64,000 nt of DNA, taken from contig JALRGT010000003.1 of assembly GCA_023259675.1 (NCBI GenBank), positions 146,213 to 210,212 on the forward strand, given 5' to 3'. Shown one piece after another: positions 47,528 through 56,875 of the stretch (position 1 is the first letter of the stretch; each line of letters begins with the position of its first letter). A program made the position numbers and the translations under genes. This DNA is from Flavobacterium sp. Its GTDB lineage: Bacteria; Bacteroidota; Bacteroidia; Flavobacteriales; Flavobacteriaceae. The notes beneath the pieces are model-generated. The model worked only from the letters and a program-made list of their open reading frames with translations. It had not been told where the DNA came from and made no database searches.

Positions 47528-49090
47528 ATGAAATATAAAATATATAATTATTTAGCTGGTTTCTTTTCACTGGCGATAATAACAACAAGTTGTGTTAACG
47601 ATGAAGATTTAATTCAGGTTGACCCTAATAATAATGCTGTAGACTCTTTTTGGAAAACCGATTCAGATGCTTTACAAGGAGTCAATGCAGCCTACGGAAG
47701 TTTACTTACTGATGGAACTTATATGCGTAGCACTCCTTTACTATTGGATTTAAAAGGAGATGACACTCGTAGTAATAGTCCGTGGCCAGCCATGGCCAAT
47801 GTAGGTCGATTCAATTCTAATGTTTCTGATGCCGCAATTTATGGCTGGGCTTTTGAAACCTATTATCAGGGTATTTTTAGAGCAAACCAAGTTTTGACCA
47901 ATGTACCGGCCATTAATTTTGAAAATGAGGCACTTAAAAATAGAATTTTAGGTCAAGCTTATTTCTTGAGAGGCTTGTATTTGTTTCATGCAGTGAACAT
48001 GTTTAAAAATGTACCTGTACCAACAGAATTAGCCGCAATTTATCCACAAAAAACCCAAGAAGAAGGTTGGGCTCAAGTAATTGCTGATTTTAAAATGGCC
48101 GCCGATTTATTGCCAACATCTTATGCATCTGTTTCTGGTTTAGACGCAGGAGAAGCAGGAAGAGCCACAAAAGGGGCTGCCTTAGGCTATTTAGGTAAAG
48201 CGTATTTATTTACCAAAGATTTCCCGAACGCTAAAATAACATTTAAACAAGTCATTGATTTAAATGTATATTCTTTGGTTTCCAATTACCGTGATAATTT
48301 TACAGAAACAAATGAAAACAATTCTGAATCACTATTTGAAGTGCAATTTAGCAGAGAAGCCGGTGGTGTTGATTTAGGATGGGGTGGTGCACCTGCTTCT
48401 GGTTGGGGAAAAACTTCCGCTAGAGCGATTACTTATGGCCCTAGAGATTTTGGATTTACGGATGTTCAACCAACCTGGGCTTTATATAATGAATATCTGG
48501 AAGAAAAAACAAAAGCAAACACTATTGATCCTCGTTTAGACGCTACCATGTTTTATAATAAACCAGGAGGTATGCAGTTGTATGGACAAGATTTCGCCAC
48601 TAAATACGCAACAAATCCAGGAGATTTAAATGATTTATTTTGCAGAAAATATCAAAATTCTGATGGACAAAAAGTAAATGAATTTGACTGGAGATCCGGA
48701 ATCAACGAACGTTTATTGCGTTATGCTGATATTTTGTTAATGTATGCCGAAACTTTAAATGAAACAGGGAATACTCCTGATGCTTATACTTATATTAAAA
48801 TGGTTAGAGATCGTGTTAACTTACCTGATTTAAGTGTTGTTAAGCCAAACATGACAAAGGAGCAAATGAGAGAGCAAATAGGACACGAGAGATTCTTAGA
48901 GTTTCCACTGGAAGGACATCGTTTTGATGACATTCGTCGTTGGGGATGGTTACAGGATCCTGTAAAATTAGCCTGGTTGAAATCCAGAGACGCAGAATTT
49001 AATTCTTATGCACCAGGCAGAGAATTTTTCCCAATACCACAATTAGAAAGAGATAATAATCCGGGAACTATCCAGAACGACAGTTATTAA
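47528..49090 (+). CDS. SusD/RagB-family arabinan-binding outer-membrane lipoprotein
   Basis: 520 residues with lipobox IITTSC (Cys about 22). SusD features are NAAYGSLLTDG, the TPR helix LGQAYFLRGLYLFHAVNMF, LLRYADILLMYAETLNETG and RFLEFPLEGHRFDDIRRWG. It starts 30 nt after its SusC partner. The ligand is inferred from the arabinan enzymes that follow. A nested hairpin lies between it and the first GH43 gene. Confidence 0.92.
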   Translation: MKYKIYNYLAGFFSLAIITTSCVNDEDLIQVDPNNNAVDSFWKTDSDALQGVNAAYGSLLTDGTYMRSTPLLLDLKGDDTRSNSPWPAMANVGRFNSNVSDAAIYGWAFETYYQGIFRANQVLTNVPAINFENEALKNRILGQAYFLRGLYLFHAVNMFKNVPVPTELAAIYPQKTQEEGWAQVIADFKMAADLLPTSYASVSGLDAGEAGRATKGAALGYLGKAYLFTKDFPNAKITFKQVIDLNVYSLVSNYRDNFTETNENNSESLFEVQFSREAGGVDLGWGGAPASGWGKTSARAITYGPRDFGFTDVQPTWALYNEYLEEKTKANTIDPRLDATMFYNKPGGMQLYGQDFATKYATNPGDLNDLFCRKYQNSDGQKVNEFDWRSGINERLLRYADILLMYAETLNETGNTPDAYTYIKMVRDRVNLPDLSVVKPNMTKEQMREQIGHERFLEFPLEGHRFDDIRRWGWLQDPVKLAWLKSRDAEFNSYAPGREFFPIPQLERDNNPGTIQNDSY

Positions 49091-49120
49091 TGTCTTTTTG
49101 TCAATAGTCAATACTATTTT

Positions 49121-49166
49121 TAATACCATAATGGTAAGCTCTTACAGGTTTACTATTATGGTATTA
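49121..49166 (+). other. Nested hairpin between SusD and the first GH43 gene
   Basis: Outer perfect 12-bp inverted repeat TAATACCATAAT / ATTATGGTATTA (49121-49132, 49155-49166). A smaller GTAAG-CT-CTTAC stem (49134-49145) lies inside it. No T-run follows, so it looks more like an RNA processing or stability element than a terminator. Confidence 0.45.
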
Positions 49167-49286
49167 TAATCTACAAAGAAGGTGAAGAATGTTCTTCAGG
49201 AGCATTTTTAACTTCAAAAGATAAAAAATTATAATTCCTCCTTTCTCTAATAATAGTTTTAGAGGGGATAAATAAATTATAAAAAA

Positions 49287-50894
49287 ATGAAAAATTCCAT
49301 TCTAAGAAAAGCTTCTTATTTTAGCTTTCTTTTGTTTGTACTTGCTGCAGTAAGTTGTTCCAAAGATGATCCTGCCACAGATGAAACAGATCCTCCTGTA
49401 GTGGTACCTCCAGTAGTGGTACCTCCTACATTTCCAGGACCTACCTATTCCGATAATTATTCCTCTATTGGCTCTTGGAATAACAGATCACAGTGGAATT
49501 TGGCTAACGTACATGATCCGACTGTAGAAAAATCTGGAGAATATTATTATATGTACCAAACCGATGCATCCTACGGGAATGCACATGACGGACAAGGACA
49601 CTTTTTTTACAGACGCTCTAAAGATCTTGTAAATTGGGAATTTATGGGATCCACTATGACTACGGCTCCAGCATGGATAAAAGACTCTTTGAATAACAAA
49701 AGAGCCCGAATGAGTCCCGCTTTACCTCCTATCGAAAATCCAAACTACGGATATTGGGCTCCTTGTGTTCGAAAAGTGGGTAATAAATATAGAATGTATT
49801 ATAGCATTGTAGTTACTGAACCTATCGTTGGGACAGATTTTAATACTTCCTGGTCGGAGAGAGCCTTCATTGGTTTGGCCGAAACCGATGATTTAGCATC
49901 CAATGTTTGGACAGACAAAGGAATGGTGGTATGTTCTGAACCGGATGGATTAGAAACTTATACTCGTACCAATGGCAATGATTGGAGTGGCTATTTTAAA
50001 TTCAATGCCATTGACCCGACTTTTATTGAAACACCTGGAGGAGAACAATATTTAATCTATGGCTCTTGGCATTCGGGAATAGCGGCTTTACAATTAAATC
50101 CAACAACTGGTAAACCAGACAAATTAGAAACGTTAAGTGATTATGGAACACTCATTGCCAAAAGAGGCAATAGTCGCTGGCAAGCATCAGAAGGACCAGA
50201 AATAATATACAATCCAGACACACAGTATTATTATCTCTTTATGGCTTATGACGAACTTTCCGTTGCCTATAACACTAGAGTTGCCCGTTCCAGAAGTATA
50301 ACAGGTCCTTATATAGGAATTAATGGAGCGAATGTAACTAATGGTGCCGATTGTTGGCCAATGCTCACACATCCTTATGGGTTTAACAGTCATACGGGAT
50401 GGGTTGGGATTTCGCATTGTGCCATCTTTCAAAATCCAGAAACAAAACAATGGTATTACTCCTCACAAGCCCGTTTACCGGAAGGAGTTGCTGGTATAGC
50501 AGTTTCAAATGCCATCATGATGGGACACGTAAGAGCTATAAAATGGACCGAAGATGGCTGGCCGGTGATTGACCCGGAACGCTATGCAGCCGTTCCAGAA
50601 ACTACCATGACTGATGCAAGCTTTATTGGAACCTGGGAACAGATTACGATGAATTATGAATTTAAAAAGATTCAAAAATCCGTTACCATCTACTTAACAG
50701 GTGATAAAAAAGTAAGCGGCGGAATTACCGGAACTTGGTCTTATGACAGTACAAACAAAACGTTAACCGTAAATGGAATTAAGTGTAAAGTTAGCGATGC
50801 TTGGGATTGGGAATCTTCAACAAGAAAAGTAACCATTACCTATTCAGGACTCACGACTGGTGGTGTACCTGTGTGGGGAAAGAAAAAAAATTAA
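49287..50894 (+). CDS. GH43 surface lipoprotein, probable endo-arabinanase
   Basis: 535 residues with lipobox AAVSC (Cys 24) and an acidic/proline linker (a duplicated VVVPP). The five-bladed GH43 domain spans about 65-440. The catalytic set is D77 in VHDPT, D243 in AIDPT and E302 in SEGPE. The C-terminal ~90 residues form the small beta-barrel often attached to endo-arabinanases (GTWEQITMNYEF, TGTWSYDSTNKTLTV). As a lipoprotein next to SusD it probably makes the first cuts in alpha-1,5-arabinan at the surface. Substrate is from family and context. Confidence 0.87.
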   Translation: MKNSILRKASYFSFLLFVLAAVSCSKDDPATDETDPPVVVPPVVVPPTFPGPTYSDNYSSIGSWNNRSQWNLANVHDPTVEKSGEYYYMYQTDASYGNAHDGQGHFFYRRSKDLVNWEFMGSTMTTAPAWIKDSLNNKRARMSPALPPIENPNYGYWAPCVRKVGNKYRMYYSIVVTEPIVGTDFNTSWSERAFIGLAETDDLASNVWTDKGMVVCSEPDGLETYTRTNGNDWSGYFKFNAIDPTFIETPGGEQYLIYGSWHSGIAALQLNPTTGKPDKLETLSDYGTLIAKRGNSRWQASEGPEIIYNPDTQYYYLFMAYDELSVAYNTRVARSRSITGPYIGINGANVTNGADCWPMLTHPYGFNSHTGWVGISHCAIFQNPETKQWYYSSQARLPEGVAGIAVSNAIMMGHVRAIKWTEDGWPVIDPERYAAVPETTMTDASFIGTWEQITMNYEFKKIQKSVTIYLTGDKKVSGGITGTWSYDSTNKTLTVNGIKCKVSDAWDWESSTRKVTITYSGLTTGGVPVWGKKKN

Positions 50895-50905
50895 TCATTT
50901 AATAC

Positions 50906-50941
50906 AAATGCCTTTTTTAAATATATTTAGAAAAGGCATTT
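50906..50941 (+). terminator. Hairpin after the first GH43 gene
   Basis: Perfect 11-bp inverted repeat AAATGCCTTTT / AAAAGGCATTT with a 14-nt loop. The following T-run is short, so termination may be partial and would still allow some read-through to the next GH43. Confidence 0.5.
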
Positions 50942-50987
50942 ATTTCAATTACTTATTTTTTCATGTGATTGATAAAAAAAATTTAAA

Positions 50988-51983
50988 ATGAAAAACACCA
51001 TAATAACACTTTCTTTATTAACCCTTCTTGTCTCTTGCAAGACCGTTAATTCTACTATGACCAAAGATACCGTTACATTAGAAAAGAAAAATAATCCGAT
51101 TATATTCAATAACCCAATCATAACGGATAAATACACTGCAGATCCAGCGGCATTGGTATATAAAGACAAAGTGTACCTTTATACTGGGCATGATGTCCCT
51201 GAAAAAGGATTTAACTTCTATAAAATGGATGATTGGCTGGTATATTCTTCTTCGGACATGGTACATTGGCAAGAACATCCCGTTCCCCTAAAAGTGACTG
51301 ATTTTACTTGGGCCAAAGGAGATGCCTGGGCTTCTCAAGTTATTGAAAGAAACGGAAAATTTTATTGGTATGCGGCTGTTGAACATGGAACGATTCCCGG
51401 AAAAGCAATTGGAATTGCCGTATCTGACAGTCCAACAGGACCATTCAAAGATGCCTTAGGAAAAGCATTAATTACAAATGATATGACCACTGAAACTAAA
51501 ATCAGTTGGGATGATATTGACCCTTCGGTAATTATTGATGACGACGGTCAGGCTTATTTATTTTGGGGAAATACGGTTTGTCACTATGTGAAATTAAAAG
51601 AAAACATGATTGAAATGGACGGCCCGATGAAAACAGTAGATTTACCTAAATTCACCGAGGCGCCTTGGATTCATAAGCGCAACGATTGGTATTATTTATC
51701 TTATGCTACCGAATTCCCTGAAAAAATTGCCTATGCCATGAGCAAATCCATAAACGGTCCATGGGAATATAAAGGAATATTAAATGAAATAGCCGGGAAT
51801 TCCAATACGAATCATCAGGCAATAATTGATTTTAAAGGCAAATCATATTTTATTTATCACAATGGCGGTATTCCAACTGAAGGTGGAAGTTACAGAAGAT
51901 CGGTATGTGTAGACCGTTTATTTTACAATGAAGACGGAACAATGAAAAGAGTTATAATGACTAGTGAAGGAATTCAAGAATAA
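50988..51983 (+). CDS. GH43 lipoprotein, probable alpha-L-arabinofuranosidase / exo-arabinanase
   Basis: 331 residues with lipobox LLVSC (Cys 17), then a single GH43 beta-propeller. The catalytic set is D52 in TADPA, D178 in DIDPS and E224 in FTEAPW. It has no extra C-terminal domain. It resembles the short GH43 enzymes that release arabinose or arabinobiose or remove side chains; xylosidase activity cannot be excluded. It sits between two other GH43 genes and lies 10 nt ahead of the third. Confidence 0.85.
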   Translation: MKNTIITLSLLTLLVSCKTVNSTMTKDTVTLEKKNNPIIFNNPIITDKYTADPAALVYKDKVYLYTGHDVPEKGFNFYKMDDWLVYSSSDMVHWQEHPVPLKVTDFTWAKGDAWASQVIERNGKFYWYAAVEHGTIPGKAIGIAVSDSPTGPFKDALGKALITNDMTTETKISWDDIDPSVIIDDDGQAYLFWGNTVCHYVKLKENMIEMDGPMKTVDLPKFTEAPWIHKRNDWYYLSYATEFPEKIAYAMSKSINGPWEYKGILNEIAGNSNTNHQAIIDFKGKSYFIYHNGGIPTEGGSYRRSVCVDRLFYNEDGTMKRVIMTSEGIQE

Positions 51984-51993
51984 TAAACACAAC

Positions 51994-52980
51994 ATGAAAT
52001 TAAACTTAAAAACTCAACTCTTACTTCTCTTATTAATCGTAACGGTTTCAACATGGGCACAAAACATAACCGTTCATGATCCCGTAATGATTAAACAAAA
52101 AGACACGTACTATTTGTATTGTACCGGTAAAGGAATTAGTGTTTTCAGCTCTAAAGATTTAAAAAACTGGAATCCTGAACCAGCGGTATTTAGTGAAAAA
52201 CCCCTTTGGACAGATACCGTAGTTCCTGATTTCAACAATCATATTTGGGCTCCAGATATTTCGTTTCATGGCAATCGGTACTTTTTGTATTATTCGGTTT
52301 CGGCTTTCGCCAAAAATACTTCGGCGATTGCTGTAGCTACAAATGCCACATTAGACCCAAAAGACCCCAATTACAAATGGGTCGACCATGGAATCGTCAT
52401 TCAATCGATTCCAAATCGAGATATGTGGAATGCTATCGACCCGAATCTAACGTTTGACGAAAATAATACGCCTTGGTTGTCGTTTGGTTCATTTTGGGAT
52501 GGTTTGAAATTGGTGAAATTAAATCCAGACTTAAAATCAGTCGCACAACCCGAAGAATGGTATACTATTGCCAAACGCAAAAGAACCTTTGAATTAGAAG
52601 ATACCAATCCCGGTGATGGAGCAATTGAAGCGCCTTTTATTTTCAAAAAGAACGGCTATTATTATTTATTTACCTCTTGGGATTTATGTTGTCGTGGAGA
52701 GAAAAGCACCTACAAAGTGGTTATTGGCAGATCCAAAAAAATTACGGGACCTTATGTTGATAAAGATGGAAAATCTTTAGCCGAAGGTGGAGGAACTTTA
52801 TTGATACAAGGAGATGAAAATTGGTTCGGCGCAGGACATAACAGCACCTATACATTCGACGGAAAAGATTATATTGTTTTTCATGCGTATGATGCCAAAC
52901 AAAAAGGAAGGCCAATCTTAATAATAAATGAATTGCAATGGGACGATGCTTTTTGGCCCAATGTAAAACCATTAAAATAA
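51994..52980 (+). CDS. Secreted GH43 arabinan-degrading enzyme
   Basis: 328 residues from the ATG at 51994, chosen because it begins directly with a signal peptide (MKLNLKTQLLLLLLIVTV, cut at TWAQ). An upstream in-frame ATG at 51964 would overlap the previous gene and put polar residues first. The propeller has catalytic D29 in VHDPV, D149 in AIDPN and E212 in IEAPF. The layout fits endo-1,5-alpha-arabinanases such as fungal AbnA and Bacteroides periplasmic homologues. No lipobox, so it is probably periplasmic and acts on imported oligosaccharides. Confidence 0.87.
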   Translation: MKLNLKTQLLLLLLIVTVSTWAQNITVHDPVMIKQKDTYYLYCTGKGISVFSSKDLKNWNPEPAVFSEKPLWTDTVVPDFNNHIWAPDISFHGNRYFLYYSVSAFAKNTSAIAVATNATLDPKDPNYKWVDHGIVIQSIPNRDMWNAIDPNLTFDENNTPWLSFGSFWDGLKLVKLNPDLKSVAQPEEWYTIAKRKRTFELEDTNPGDGAIEAPFIFKKNGYYYLFTSWDLCCRGEKSTYKVVIGRSKKITGPYVDKDGKSLAEGGGTLLIQGDENWFGAGHNSTYTFDGKDYIVFHAYDAKQKGRPILIINELQWDDAFWPNVKPLK

Positions 52981-53060
52981 AAACCAAAATTAAAAAACGC
53001 CTAAATCATTTCAAAAAACAACCGTAACTTTAGACCTTTAAAATTAAAAACTATATCATA

Positions 53061-55046
53061 ATGAAACTTCATTTTATCACCAAAATCATCTTTTGCAGTT
53101 TATTGCTAAATGGTATTTATAGTAATGCACAAAAAACAACGCTAGAGGTAAATGTCGCAAATACGATAACAAAAATTCAACCAACGATGTATGGCGTATT
53201 TTTTGAAGACATCAATTTTGCCGCAGATGGAGGTTTATATGCTGAATTGGTAAAAAACCGTTCTTTTGAGTTTGACAATCCTTTGATGGGTTGGATACAA
53301 CCTAACAGTGATGTGCACTCCTTAAACAATAACTCAGGGATTGCAACAACCATAAACGTGAAAGAGAACAAAACCAATCCCAATTTTTGCAGAGTAACCA
53401 TCAAAAATGACAAAGGTTATGAAATCATCAATGAAGGTTTTAGAGGAATGGGAATTAAGAAAGAGGCTAAATACAATCTTTCTTTAAAAGCGGCTAATCC
53501 TAATGGAACAATCAAAAAAATCATTGTTCAATTTATTGATAAAGACAAAAAAGTTCTGGGTGAAACTAGTCTTGTTCCAAGCGCAAAAGATTGGCAAACC
53601 TATACTGCCCAACTAACCGCAACGGCAACAGAGGCAAAAGCACAATTAAAAATTAGCTTTGAAGGAACAGGAACTATCGATTTGGATATGATTTCACTAT
53701 TCCCACAAGACACCTGGAAAAATAGAAAAAATGGCTTGCGTAAAGATATCGTTCAGTTATTATACGATATGAAACCTGGATTTGTTCGTTTCCCTGGTGG
53801 CTGTATCGTAGAAGGAAGAACATTGGCTGGTCGTTACCAATGGAAAAAAACGGTGGGTGACATCGAAAATAGAGAAACGCAAATCAATCGTTGGAATGTA
53901 GAATTTAAACACAAGCAAACGCCAGATTATTTCCAAAGTTTTGGTCTTGGATTTTTTGAATATTTTCAATTATCAGAAGACCTTGGTGCTTCTGCATTAC
54001 CTATCTTAAGCTGTGGAATGGCCTGTCAGTTTAATACTGGTGAATTGGTACCGATGGAAGATTTAGATCCCTACGTACAAGATGCAATAGACTTAATCGA
54101 ATTTGCCAATGGCAGTGTTGATACTCCTTGGGGAAAAGTAAGAGCCGATATGGGACATCCAAAACCATTCAACTTAAAATATATTGGTGTTGGAAACGAA
54201 CAATGGGGACCTGACTATATCGAACGTTATAAAGTATTTGCCAAAGCCATAAAATCTAAATACCCTGCCATAACAATCGTTTCAGGAAGTGGACCATCAC
54301 CAGATGGAGATTTTTTTGACTACGGGTGGAAAGAGTTAAAAGAATTGAATGCCGAAATTGTTGACGAACATTATTATAAAAGTCCAAAATGGTTTAGGGA
54401 TAATGTGACCCGCTATGATAACTATGACCGAAAAGGTCCTAAAATATTCGCTGGGGAATATGCTGCGCAAAGTGTTGCCACTGTAAGTCCAAACAACAGA
54501 AACAATTGGGAATGTGCTTTTTCTGAAGCTGCATTTATAACTGGTCTAGAACGCAATGCCGAAGTCGTACACCTTACCTCCTATGCACCACTAATGGCTC
54601 ATGAAGAAGCTTGGCAATGGTCACCGGATATGATTTGGTTTAATAATCTAGAATCATTTGGTTCGGCGAATTACTATGTTCAAAAGTTATTCTCGACCAA
54701 TAAAGGAACTGATTTATTGGCAATCACTAAAGATGGCAAACCGCTTATCGGTCAAAACGATTTATTTGCATCGGCTGTAAAAGACAGTAATACTAAAGAA
54801 GTAATTGTAAAACTTGTAAACACTTCAGCTACCGGACAAGAAGTTGCCGTTGATTTAAAATCAGTAAAATTACAAGGTAAAGGAACACTGATTACACTCA
54901 CAAGTGGTGATGTAAATGATGAAAATTCATTCGCACAACCAAAAAAAATAAGTCCTACAGAACAGGAATATAAAATAAAAGGAAACAAAGCAATATTGAA
55001 CCTTACAGCCTATTCTGTAACCGTGTTAAAACTTAAAATCAAATAA
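53061..55046 (+). CDS. GH51 alpha-L-arabinofuranosidase
   Basis: 661 residues with a signal peptide ending SNAQ (about residue 24). A carbohydrate-binding-like jelly roll (about 60-215) is inserted ahead of the GH51 barrel. The acid/base is E380 in GVGNEQWG and the nucleophile E466 in FAGEYAAQ. A C-terminal beta-sandwich ends the protein. It removes terminal arabinofuranose from arabinan oligosaccharides and so supplies free arabinose. It is the last polysaccharide enzyme before the arabinose catabolic genes, which begin 154 nt later under an AraR-type site. Confidence 0.93.
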   Translation: MKLHFITKIIFCSLLLNGIYSNAQKTTLEVNVANTITKIQPTMYGVFFEDINFAADGGLYAELVKNRSFEFDNPLMGWIQPNSDVHSLNNNSGIATTINVKENKTNPNFCRVTIKNDKGYEIINEGFRGMGIKKEAKYNLSLKAANPNGTIKKIIVQFIDKDKKVLGETSLVPSAKDWQTYTAQLTATATEAKAQLKISFEGTGTIDLDMISLFPQDTWKNRKNGLRKDIVQLLYDMKPGFVRFPGGCIVEGRTLAGRYQWKKTVGDIENRETQINRWNVEFKHKQTPDYFQSFGLGFFEYFQLSEDLGASALPILSCGMACQFNTGELVPMEDLDPYVQDAIDLIEFANGSVDTPWGKVRADMGHPKPFNLKYIGVGNEQWGPDYIERYKVFAKAIKSKYPAITIVSGSGPSPDGDFFDYGWKELKELNAEIVDEHYYKSPKWFRDNVTRYDNYDRKGPKIFAGEYAAQSVATVSPNNRNNWECAFSEAAFITGLERNAEVVHLTSYAPLMAHEEAWQWSPDMIWFNNLESFGSANYYVQKLFSTNKGTDLLAITKDGKPLIGQNDLFASAVKDSNTKEVIVKLVNTSATGQEVAVDLKSVKLQGKGTLITLTSGDVNDENSFAQPKKISPTEQEYKIKGNKAILNLTAYSVTVLKLKIK

Positions 55047-55132
55047 TTATTATCATTAATTGTTATATAGACATTTTATTTTTTAATTTGCACCGTTTGA
55101 CTTTTTAACGAAATTATAAAAATTTATTAAAT

Positions 55133-55153
55133 TAAGTGTTTTCTTTACACTTA
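55133..55153. promoter_or_regulatory. AraR-type operator upstream of araB
   Basis: TAAGTGT-N7-ACACTTA, a perfect 7+7 inverted repeat and the best copy in the window. It ends 15 bp before a consensus -7 box (TATATTTG, 55169-55176) and so overlaps the expected -33 region. Confidence 0.6.
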
Positions 55154-55168
55154 TAAATACAAAAATAG

Positions 55169-55176
55169 TATATTTG
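55169..55176 (+). promoter_or_regulatory. Bacteroidota -7 box of the ara operon
   Basis: TATATTTG matches TAnnTTTG exactly, 24 bp before the araB ATG. Confidence 0.5.
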
Positions 55177-55200
55177 TAGCCTTTAATTAAAGCATTTGGA

Positions 55201-56868
55201 ATGAAAAATTATGTTATAGGATTAGATTACGGTAGCGATTCGGTTCGTGCCGTATTAATAGATACGGAGAATGGCCAAGAATTGGCTTCTGAAGTATGTC
55301 ATTACAAAAGATGGAAAAACAATGAATATTGCAATGCTGCAATCAATCAATTTCGTCAACATCCGCTAGATCATATCGAAGGATTAGAAACTACAATTAA
55401 ATCAGTAGTTTCAAGAGGGAATGTTTCCCCATCAGAAATAAAAAGTATCTGTATCGATACGACAGGTTCCTCCCCGATTCCTGTAACGGCGGACGGTACT
55501 CCATTATCTTTAACAAAAGAATTTGAGCACAACCCAAATGCGATGATGATTTTATGGAAAGACCATACTGCCATTAACGAAGCAAATGAAATTAATGAAT
55601 TAGCCGCTTCATGGGGTGGAGAAGATTTCACCAAATACGAAGGTGGAATTTATTCCTCAGAATGGTTTTGGGCAAAAATTTTGCATATTGTTCGCGAAGA
55701 CGAAGCCGTAAAAAATGCCGCTTATTCCTGGATGGAACATTGTGACTACATGACCTTTCTATTAATTGATGATAAAGATTTAAAAACATTCAAAAGAAGT
55801 CGTTGCGCCGCAGGCCATAAAGCAATGTGGCACGAAGACTGGAATGGTTTACCACCAGAGGAATTTCTAGAAAAACTAGATCCTTATTTGGCGCAACTTA
55901 GAGGCAAACTATATGATGAAACTTATACTTCTGATTTAGTTGCCGGAAAATTAAACCAAGAATGGGCAACCAAATTAGGTTTAACTACAGATACCATAAT
56001 TGCCGTTGGAACTTTTGATGCGCATTCTGGAGCAGTAGGTGCAAAAATTGACGAACATGCTTTGGTTCGTGTAATGGGAACTTCAACTTGCGATATTATA
56101 GTAGCTTCAAACGAAGCAGTGGGTAGCAAAACCGTAAAAGGAATTTGCGGACAAGTAGATGGTTCTGTAATTCCAGGATACATCGGTCTTGAGGCAGGAC
56201 AATCTGCTTTTGGAGATGTTTTAGCCTGGTTCAAAGACACTTTGTCTTGGCCATTGGATAATTTAGTTTACAATTCAAATGTTTTATCTGCTGAACAAAA
56301 AGCACAGTTAAAAGAAGAAGTGGAATCTAATTTCATCAAAACCTTAACACAACAAGCAGAGGCTATTCCGTTATCAGAAAGCATTCCAACAGCCTTAGAC
56401 TGGGTAAACGGTCGTAGAACTCCGGATGCCAATCAAGGATTAAAAAGTGCCATGACAAACCTTTCATTAGGCACCAAAGCACCACATATTTTCAAAGCGT
56501 TAATCAACTCGATTTGCTTTGGTTCCAAAAAAATTGTAGATCGTTTCGAAGAAGAAGGCGTTCGTATTGACAGTGTTATCGGAATTGGTGGCGTGGCGAG
56601 AAAATCACCATTCATCATGCAAACCTTGGCAAACGTATTAAACAAACCGATTAAAGTAGCTGCATCAGACCAAGCGCCTGCTTTGGGAGCTGCTATCTAC
56701 GCTGCAGTTGCTGCCGGAATTTATCCAAACGTTATCGAAGCCAGCAAAAAAATGGGAAGTGATTTTGAAAGCGAATATTTCCCGGAACCAGACAAAATCG
56801 AGAAATACCAAGAATTGATGGATTCGTATTCTGAATTAGCTCAATTTGTAGAATCTATAACAAAATAA
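55201..56868 (+). CDS. araB: Ribulokinase
   Basis: 555 residues, FGGY kinase family: the phosphate-binding start VIGLDYGSDSVRAVL, the substrate region with LWKDHTA, EWFWAKILH and SWMEHCDYMTF, and the C-terminal GIGGVARKSPFIMQTLANVLNKPI and APALGAAIYA. Length fits AraB. It phosphorylates L-ribulose. It is the first gene of araB-araD-araA-galM, with a clear promoter and a perfect AraR-type palindrome. Confidence 0.95.
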   Translation: MKNYVIGLDYGSDSVRAVLIDTENGQELASEVCHYKRWKNNEYCNAAINQFRQHPLDHIEGLETTIKSVVSRGNVSPSEIKSICIDTTGSSPIPVTADGTPLSLTKEFEHNPNAMMILWKDHTAINEANEINELAASWGGEDFTKYEGGIYSSEWFWAKILHIVREDEAVKNAAYSWMEHCDYMTFLLIDDKDLKTFKRSRCAAGHKAMWHEDWNGLPPEEFLEKLDPYLAQLRGKLYDETYTSDLVAGKLNQEWATKLGLTTDTIIAVGTFDAHSGAVGAKIDEHALVRVMGTSTCDIIVASNEAVGSKTVKGICGQVDGSVIPGYIGLEAGQSAFGDVLAWFKDTLSWPLDNLVYNSNVLSAEQKAQLKEEVESNFIKTLTQQAEAIPLSESIPTALDWVNGRRTPDANQGLKSAMTNLSLGTKAPHIFKALINSICFGSKKIVDRFEEEGVRIDSVIGIGGVARKSPFIMQTLANVLNKPIKVAASDQAPALGAAIYAAVAAGIYPNVIEASKKMGSDFESEYFPEPDKIEKYQELMDSYSELAQFVESITK

Positions 56869-56875
56869 TAGCTGT

